From: JBCCMQ01 sp039179985
GTDB lineage: Bacteria > Pseudomonadota > Alphaproteobacteria > Rhodobacterales > Rhodobacteraceae
Assembly: GCA_039179985.1 (NCBI GenBank)
Contig: JBCDED010000008.1
Location: 1-64,000, forward strand
Direction: 5' to 3'
Length of the DNA: 64,000 nt
Position 1 is the stretch's first letter. Every line of letters begins with the position of its first letter. A program made the position numbers and the translations under genes. Under the pieces are notes generated by a model. It saw only the letters and a list, made by a program, of their open reading frames with translations. It made no database searches and was not told where the DNA came from. Below are positions 59,493-64,000 of this stretch, piece after piece.

Positions 59493-59627
59493 CTAAAGCT
59501 CCTGATATTGGAAGGTTATGGCTTCCAGAGGGAAGATCGAAATCAGGCACAATAGCCCGAGCGCGGCCCAGACCAGTAAGAAAACTTCCGATCTGCTGAG
59601 CAGGAACTTGTTGAGGGAGTATTTTAT
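59493..59627 (-). CDS. DltX-like membrane microprotein with C-terminal acyl-shuttle hexapeptide
   Basis: A 44-codon reading frame fits exactly between two SGNH genes: it starts just after the stop at 59629 and ends 2 bp before the next start. The peptide has a basic N-terminus (KYSLNKFLLSR), one membrane helix (about 16-33) and a C-terminus ITFQYQEL. The last six residues, F-Q-Y-Q-E-L, match the FxYxxF-type hexapeptide of DltX, where MBOAT proteins place the acyl group on the Tyr (here Tyr41). There is no ATG, GTG or TTG near the start; an ATA at 59627 has GGAGG eight bases upstream and is my best guess. Confidence 0.6.
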   Translation of the reverse strand: MKYSLNKFLLSRSEVFLLVWAALGLLCLISIFPLEAITFQYQEL

Positions 59628-59628
59628 T

Positions 59629-60627
59629 CTAGTGCCCTCCGTGCCCGTGTTCCGAACGGATGTAGTTCACGATTTTTCCGCGCGCTATCGCCTCACCCAC
59701 ATAGTTGAAATGCCCGAAGTCACCCCAGGCGCGCGACCCCATTTCCCTGAGTTCCGCACGATCGAACGTTATAAGGTCGAGGCCAAATCTATCTTCTACC
59801 AACTCGATAGTCCTGTCATTCAGCTGAGCAAATTCAAACTTTGGAAAATCCATCAAAACGACCCTCGTCCCCTGTTTTGCCGCTTCGTCGATCAGCAAAT
59901 CCAGATAGAATGCCGTCCGCAATTCCGGCCCCCGATCGAAGCGCCAATCCCGGTCGTCGGACAGAAAATAGGCACCGTCCCGCCGTCTCTCGCGTTGAGA
60001 GAGCTTCTTGAACAACTCGGCAAGTTCCAAGTCGCGCGGTTCGGATAGGTCATAGGTTTGTGCGGGCCTCGGTTTAAGCTTAGGCGCCCAGCACTCCGTT
60101 CCCAATTGCAGACAAGTATCCGCTGCGAGAGAGAACCGCAAATAGAGTAGCTGAAAGCGGTGGGTGAGCGCCTCAAACCAGGTCATGCTCTGCAGTGGAG
60201 CGACCACAATATCCCAGGTTCTTCCGAGGCGCTGGAGGTTTCGATGGGTCGGCGGACGATTTCGGCGTAGCATGTCCAGTTGCAAGAACACATAGTCCAC
60301 TGTCCGGTACTGCAATAACTCAATCATCGCTAGAATCTGTGCGTCCGTACCATTTCCAGCGACGCCAAGATTGTAGACGACCGGGTCGCGGTCGGGCAAG
60401 AACTCGCGCAGGTCTTCCTCCAGATAGGGACCAAATATGCCGCGCCGTGCCCGCGAAGAGCCGCCAATGACAACATCGACATTGCCTTCGTGCAGGTAGA
60501 TCGGTTCGGTGGTCCGTAGCCCCCACCGCATCGACGGCCTTTCAGCAACCAATAGGAGCCCACCAAAAAAAAGGGCGCACAAAACGAATGCGATGAAGAA
60601 AGTTCCAAGACGCGCCGCTTTGGTCAT
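59629..60627 (-). CDS. DltD-like SGNH-fold acyltransferase/esterase
   Basis: 332 residues: an N-terminal membrane anchor (about 10-28) and an extracytoplasmic SGNH-like domain. Nucleophile block VVIGGSSRAR (Ser57), block II YNLGVAGNGTDAQ (Gly/Asn), and block V WGDFGHFNYVGE (Asp303, His306). This is the pattern of DltD and of AlgX/AlgJ-type proteins that accept an acyl group and move it to an envelope polymer. It overlaps the MBOAT gene by 4 bp. Confidence 0.85.
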   Translation of the reverse strand: MTKAARLGTFFIAFVLCALFFGGLLLVAERPSMRWGLRTTEPIYLHEGNVDVVIGGSSRARRGIFGPYLEEDLREFLPDRDPVVYNLGVAGNGTDAQILAMIELLQYRTVDYVFLQLDMLRRNRPPTHRNLQRLGRTWDIVVAPLQSMTWFEALTHRFQLLYLRFSLAADTCLQLGTECWAPKLKPRPAQTYDLSEPRDLELAELFKKLSQRERRRDGAYFLSDDRDWRFDRGPELRTAFYLDLLIDEAAKQGTRVVLMDFPKFEFAQLNDRTIELVEDRFGLDLITFDRAELREMGSRAWGDFGHFNYVGEAIARGKIVNYIRSEHGHGGH

Positions 60628-61784
60628 GGCAGCAACCCCGACAAGACTTGCAGCCCGCCCTTGAGACTTTCAGCGTTCGCAAACCCCGACAGCAAGCTGA
60701 CGAACGTGATTGTCAGGAACCAGCCGCAACATGCGAGACCCCATCGGCCTGCCCGCCGCGATTGAACGCTTGACCGAAAGGCGCGGTAGCGTTCGTGCCT
60801 ATCAAGCTTTAGATAAACTGTCATCGCGGTTGCATGCGCAAGGCCCCAGATCACATAGTTCACCGTAAAATGATGCCATATCCCGATGCATAGAAAAACC
60901 AGGAATAGCCCGCCTACACGTAGGCCCGTCACTCGCACGAAATTGAGATAAACGTACTCAGACGTGAAGTTCATGATCGAAATGTTCCAACGCTGCCAGA
61001 AGTTCTGGATGTTCGTGGCGAAGATTGGAAAGTTGAAATTCTCGCGAACGCGTATTCCGAACATTCTGCTGGAACCGATAGCGATATCGGCGTAGCCGGA
61101 AAAGGAAATGTAAAGGCTGAACCATCCAAACACGAGACTCGCCCAGACTCCGATCGGCGTGCTGTAGTCAAGTTCCGCCGAGCTGTTTGGCAAGAAATAC
61201 TTGGCAACCGGATCAAGTATGTACTGGGTAACCACATAGAATTTCAATATGCCAACCAGGATCCTCGCCGCTCCGAGCAGTATGAATTCTGCCTGAAAAC
61301 CGGTGTCGCAGGATCTGGTGTTGAGCGTCTTGATGTTCTCAACCGGACCGGCCGAATATGTTGGAAAAAACACATTCAGGAATATCAAGTCCGAAAATTT
61401 GCTTTGCGTCTTTTGCTTGTAGACATCAATGACAAAACCGGCGTTTCGCAACGTGAAGTATGCAATTCCGGTAAGCGTGAATGCCTGCTCCACAACGCTT
61501 AGATCGGCCAGATCGGGCAACAGCATCAGCCCAACTTGTATGGCGATGAATGCGGCGGCGGTCCACTTGCCCGGAAGACGCCCTTGGACCCACGTATAGG
61601 CATAGGCCAAAAGCGAGGACAGCACGACGGCCAGCCCCAGTGCTGGTATGTAGAGCGTCACCAGCGCCAGGGAAAACGTAATCAGGAACGCAGCGCGCAG
61701 GCCAAAGTGGCGTTGCGGAACGGCCCAATACACAAGGCAGGCGAACCCAAGGGCTAAGAGGTAGAGGCCCGGCGTTAAGAACAC
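60624..61784 (-). CDS. MBOAT-family membrane O-acyltransferase
   Basis: 386 residues with about ten hydrophobic segments. The family core is FWQRWNISIMNFTSEYVY and the active-site His lies in CIGIWHHFTVNYVIWGLAHA (His304, with His317 of the second motif). It resembles AlgI/DltB proteins, which take an acyl group from a cytoplasmic thioester and pass it across the membrane. The C-terminus ends GLQVLSGLLP with no FxYxxF-like motif, in agreement with the shuttle being on a separate microprotein. GTG start; overlaps the SGNH gene. Confidence 0.92.
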   Translation of the reverse strand: MFLTPGLYLLALGFACLVYWAVPQRHFGLRAAFLITFSLALVTLYIPALGLAVVLSSLLAYAYTWVQGRLPGKWTAAAFIAIQVGLMLLPDLADLSVVEQAFTLTGIAYFTLRNAGFVIDVYKQKTQSKFSDLIFLNVFFPTYSAGPVENIKTLNTRSCDTGFQAEFILLGAARILVGILKFYVVTQYILDPVAKYFLPNSSAELDYSTPIGVWASLVFGWFSLYISFSGYADIAIGSSRMFGIRVRENFNFPIFATNIQNFWQRWNISIMNFTSEYVYLNFVRVTGLRVGGLFLVFLCIGIWHHFTVNYVIWGLAHATAMTVYLKLDRHERYRAFRSSVQSRRAGRWGLACCGWFLTITFVSLLSGFANAESLKGGLQVLSGLLP

Positions 61785-61929
61785 GATTTACGCGACCCTA
61801 TTAAGCGGCTCTTTCCCTTTGTGGGCACGAAGACGATTTTCTCCAGATTGAATGTGACTTTCCGGGCGCCGGTCGTGAATGTGCGGAACAGAGCAAACCG
61901 GCAGGTCATAACGGACGTTCTCCAATGCA

Positions 61930-62544
61930 TCACACCAAAGCCGTAAAGCGGACACTACCAATCGTTTCCTTCCCAACACGAACACGCGTTTCCGTTATTC
62001 GGTTATTTCCCGAAATACTCTCAATGTCCGCGGCGACGGAGCCCCACCCTTCGCGGGGCAGGTATCGTAACAGATTAAACTCAACCACCGCCCAGCGACC
62101 GGCTTTGAGAGGCAGAACTGTATTGTGGAGAAACTTTATGGTGAACACAATTTGCTCGATCAGGTCGGCCCCCTCAACCGGCGCAGATAGAGCCGTTTGA
62201 CCGTCGACGGCCGTCACCGCATTTACGTCGCGCTCAAACCCTTCAATACGCGACAAAAGGGGCGCGCCCGTGTCGCGCAGCCCCCCGATAATTCGTTCTC
62301 CGTCGCGCAATCCGATGGACAGCCTGGCGGACAATGCCCCCGCCGGCGCAGGCTCCCCTTCGGGCCAAGTTAAAAGCGTTGGCAGCGTGTGCGACAGGCT
62401 GGAAAATCTCAACCGACAGTCCGCGATGTCAGCAGTGTCCCTATGTTTTGAGAATTCTTCGAAGATAGACCGCAGAATATCTCCGCCTTGAAGGTAGTCG
62501 CGACTACCCCGCTGAGGTACCTCAAGGCGGGTCTCAAGCTTCAT
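61930..62544 (-). CDS. Unrecognised 204-residue protein between ACP and MBOAT genes
   Basis: 204 residues, soluble, no signal peptide or membrane helix. The C-terminal half has FTIKFLHNTVLPLKAGRW and an alternating strand pattern GWGSVAADIESIS..ITETRVRVGKETIGSVRF, faintly like a hot-dog fold; the N-terminal half has GSRDYLQGGDILRSIFEEF. No catalytic motif is evident. It is 30 bp after the ACP gene. A role as dehydratase, thioesterase or acyl-transfer partner is only a guess. Confidence 0.7.
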   Translation of the reverse strand: MKLETRLEVPQRGSRDYLQGGDILRSIFEEFSKHRDTADIADCRLRFSSLSHTLPTLLTWPEGEPAPAGALSARLSIGLRDGERIIGGLRDTGAPLLSRIEGFERDVNAVTAVDGQTALSAPVEGADLIEQIVFTIKFLHNTVLPLKAGRWAVVEFNLLRYLPREGWGSVAADIESISGNNRITETRVRVGKETIGSVRFTALV

Positions 62545-62574
62545 GCCACACCAAAATACCAGTGGATCTTCACG

Positions 62575-62805
62575 TCAGCTTTCCAGGAATGCGACAAGGT
62601 TGGAAACCTTGAATAGGTCCTTTTCATCGACATCCTGTTCGGAGAGCTTCACGCCCGCCGCCTTTTCGACATTGAGAAGAAAAATCGCGCTGTCGAGCGA
62701 GTCGATCACATCGTCCTGAATAAGATGCGTATCAACCGAAATTTCGACCGAGTGTCCGACCGCGTCCGCCAAGGCCGTTTCAATTATGCTCTTATAGTCT
62801 GCCAT
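62575..62805 (-). CDS. Acyl carrier protein
   Basis: 76 residues with the phosphopantetheine site DVIDSLDSAIFLL (Ser36). Acidic, helical, with family length. It lies 21 bp after the KAS III gene and 30 bp before the 204-residue gene. The site is DSLD instead of the fatty-acid ACP DSL[DE]xVEL, so it is likely a dedicated ACP for this operon. Confidence 0.92.
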   Translation of the reverse strand: MADYKSIIETALADAVGHSVEISVDTHLIQDDVIDSLDSAIFLLNVEKAAGVKLSEQDVDEKDLFKVSNLVAFLES

Positions 62806-62826
62806 TTTGCTTCCCTACCTTTGTCC

Positions 62827-63819
62827 TTAGTCTCCGAAATCCAGGACGTTCGACGCCCAGGAAAGACCCACTCCAAAGCCGGAAACAACAGTCTTGCCGG
62901 TAAGCTGCCCGCGTGCCGCCAGTCGTTCCATTGCGATGGGGATCGATGACGACACCGTATTTCCTATGTCGTTGATCTCAATCGGCACCCGGTCTGGATC
63001 CAGTTCCATGCGCCGCGCCAGAAGCTGAAGCATGTACTGCGACGCCTGGTGGAAAACAAACAGGGAAACATCTTCGCGGTTCACCCCGTTTCGCTCCATC
63101 GCGCGGTCGACCGACGCGGGCACGCGTGTTTGCATGAAATCGAGTATAGCGCGGCCATCCATTTGCACCCGGTAGTCGTCAAGGACCACAGTCTTGGTCG
63201 CCTCCGTGTCATCAATTGAGACTGTCGGCGCCCGCGACCCACCGGCGTCAACCCGAAGGCCCATACCTCCGGCTCCGTCGGTGCCATAGTCTGCTTTGCC
63301 AACGACAACGGCGCCCCCCTTCGTCATGACCGTCGCCGACGCCGCGTCACCAAAGACTGTGACAGTGGCCCTATCGTTGCGCGACATCGCGCGCGAATAG
63401 GGATCGCAGGTGACGATCAAACCGGCTTCGAAACCTTCGGCCAGCGCCAGGGCATTGGCCAGCGAAAGGGCATAGACCCATCCCGAGCAAGCCAGTGAGA
63501 TATCGAACGCCGCCAGCTCCGGTTTTGCTCCAAGCCCGTCGGCCAGAAGTGATGAGCTTTGCGGCAAACGGAAGTCAGGTGCCTGCGTAACGAAAACGAT
63601 AAAGTCGAGGTCAGAGGCTTCGAGCCCTGCCCGTTCCAATCCACGCGTCGTAGCTAGGAGCGCGAGATCAAGAGGGTTTTGGTCGGGGCTTAGAAACCTG
63701 CGGCTTTCGATGCCCACCTTGTTGCGAATGAAGCTCTCGTCACCCCCTGTCCATTCGGCCACTTCCGCTGCGGTAACGATGCGGTCTGGTAACGCGCTTG
63801 CGAACTCAAGCTGCCACAT
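62827..63819 (-). CDS. Beta-ketoacyl-ACP synthase III-like enzyme
   Basis: 330 residues of the KAS III/thiolase fold: catalytic Cys111 in ISLACSGWVYALS, His257 in VFHQASQYML and Asn287 in INDIGNTVSSSIP, the complete triad. A housekeeping FabH would more often sit in a fabD/fabG or plsX cluster, while this is first in an operon with an ACP and an MBOAT. It may condense an acyl-CoA with malonyl-ACP or move an acyl group between carriers. ATG with GAAGAGAG upstream. Confidence 0.9.
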   Translation of the reverse strand: MWQLEFASALPDRIVTAAEVAEWTGGDESFIRNKVGIESRRFLSPDQNPLDLALLATTRGLERAGLEASDLDFIVFVTQAPDFRLPQSSSLLADGLGAKPELAAFDISLACSGWVYALSLANALALAEGFEAGLIVTCDPYSRAMSRNDRATVTVFGDAASATVMTKGGAVVVGKADYGTDGAGGMGLRVDAGGSRAPTVSIDDTEATKTVVLDDYRVQMDGRAILDFMQTRVPASVDRAMERNGVNREDVSLFVFHQASQYMLQLLARRMELDPDRVPIEINDIGNTVSSSIPIAMERLAARGQLTGKTVVSGFGVGLSWASNVLDFGD

Positions 63820-63889
63820 CTCTCTTCACCCCTGGGGCCGTCCTGCCGTGCATGTGGTCCGTCCACTGCGCGGCCCTCGTTGAAGCATC

Positions 63890-63918
63890 TTAAAACACCA
63901 GGCTTCGCTAAAGGTCAA
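63890..63918 (-). promoter_or_regulatory. Predicted promoter of the acylation operon
   Basis: On the minus strand TTGACC (63918-63913) is followed after 17 bp by TTTTAA (63895-63890), about 70 bp before the KAS III start codon. Spacing and -35 match the vegetative consensus; the -10 is fair. The remaining DNA to the window end shows no gene. Confidence 0.5.
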
Positions 63919-64000
63919 CGTGTTCATATCTTCTCTGCGGGGCGAAACAAGACCCCTAATACGAAGGGAATCGGCCAGAACCTGACATAGGAAGAGCTAC

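Noticed and set aside
61775..61909. A 44-codon minus-strand frame (ATG at 61909 with GGAG upstream) between the 204-residue gene and MBOAT gene
   Set aside because: It is basic and lacks a membrane helix, a motif or the coding bias of neighbours; it overlaps the MBOAT start. Could be a leader peptide, but there is no positive support.
1..64000. Mobile elements, integrases, CRISPR arrays or phage genes
   Set aside because: No transposase, integrase, repeat-spacer array, terminal inverted repeats or structural phage genes were seen; gene content is chromosomal throughout.

Overview
The window reads as chromosomal DNA of an alphaproteobacterium, most likely a Rhodobacteraceae (roseobacter-type) member. 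The support is high GC with strongly GC-ending codons, a CckA histidine kinase next to recA, an AglEFGAK-type alpha-glucoside operon, the small PF13769 protein beside split folate/B12 methyl-transfer proteins, a tandem glycine riboswitch on gcvTHP, and a compact che operon. No insertion sequence, phage, integron or CRISPR array was seen.

Layout. 1-5898 (minus strand): recA (runs off the left edge), cckA, an RsmB-type rRNA methyltransferase and guaB. 5981-18302: a HpcH/HpaI-family aldolase, then an alpha-glucoside uptake operon (two tandem binding-protein paralogs, two permeases, a GH13 glucosidase and the ATPase). It is divergent from a LacI-type regulator, a GH1 beta-glucosidase and glucokinase; palindromic operators lie in the divergent region and before the GH1 gene. 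18428-25166: chemotaxis genes (STAS, cheY, cheA, cheW, cheR, cheY, and a small protein with a CheZ/CheT-like DxxxQ motif) facing a cheB-cheD pair on the other strand. 25354-28121: a cassette of a dihydropyrimidinase-like hydrolase, a VOC protein and a DapA-like lyase. 28188-32851: tandem glycine riboswitch and gcvT-gcvH-gcvP.

32858-45537 (mostly minus strand): a tightly overlapping operon with a peptide-type ABC transporter (two permeases and a fused double ATPase), aldehyde dehydrogenase, thioesterase, SDR and an APH-type kinase. Upstream are gpx, a DUF4149-like gene, an HxlR regulator and its divergent MBL-fold partner. Beyond these sit a peptide-type binding protein, an ArgE/DapE-type peptidase and a DUF2165-like membrane protein. 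45538-46334 holds a decayed gene with a cytochrome-c-like end. 46335-49643: a secreted PDC-domain protein and a chemoreceptor with a C-terminal CheR-docking pentapeptide. 49725-52834: ppx, rlmE, a FAD oxidoreductase and a stand-alone RAM domain. 53012-58051: a folate/corrinoid methyl-transfer module (PF13769 protein, MTHFR-like, methyl-THF methyltransferase, RACo-like ferredoxin/ASKHA reactivase) plus a thioesterase, followed by tRNA-Gly(CCC) and a small lipoprotein.

The most interesting part is 58696-63819 (minus strand). A KAS III-type enzyme, an acyl carrier protein and an unrecognised 204-residue protein are followed by an MBOAT acyltransferase and a DltD-like SGNH protein. Next comes a 44-codon gene with no ordinary start codon and ending in the hexapeptide FQYQEL, then a second SGNH-like protein. 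This matches the logic of Dlt-type envelope acylation (ACP thioester, MBOAT, C-terminal tyrosine acyl shuttle on a one-pass microprotein, SGNH transferase). Here it has its own KAS III/ACP and no visible DltA-like adenylating enzyme. I infer an undescribed or little-described envelope acylation system; the acyl group and the acceptor polymer are unknown.
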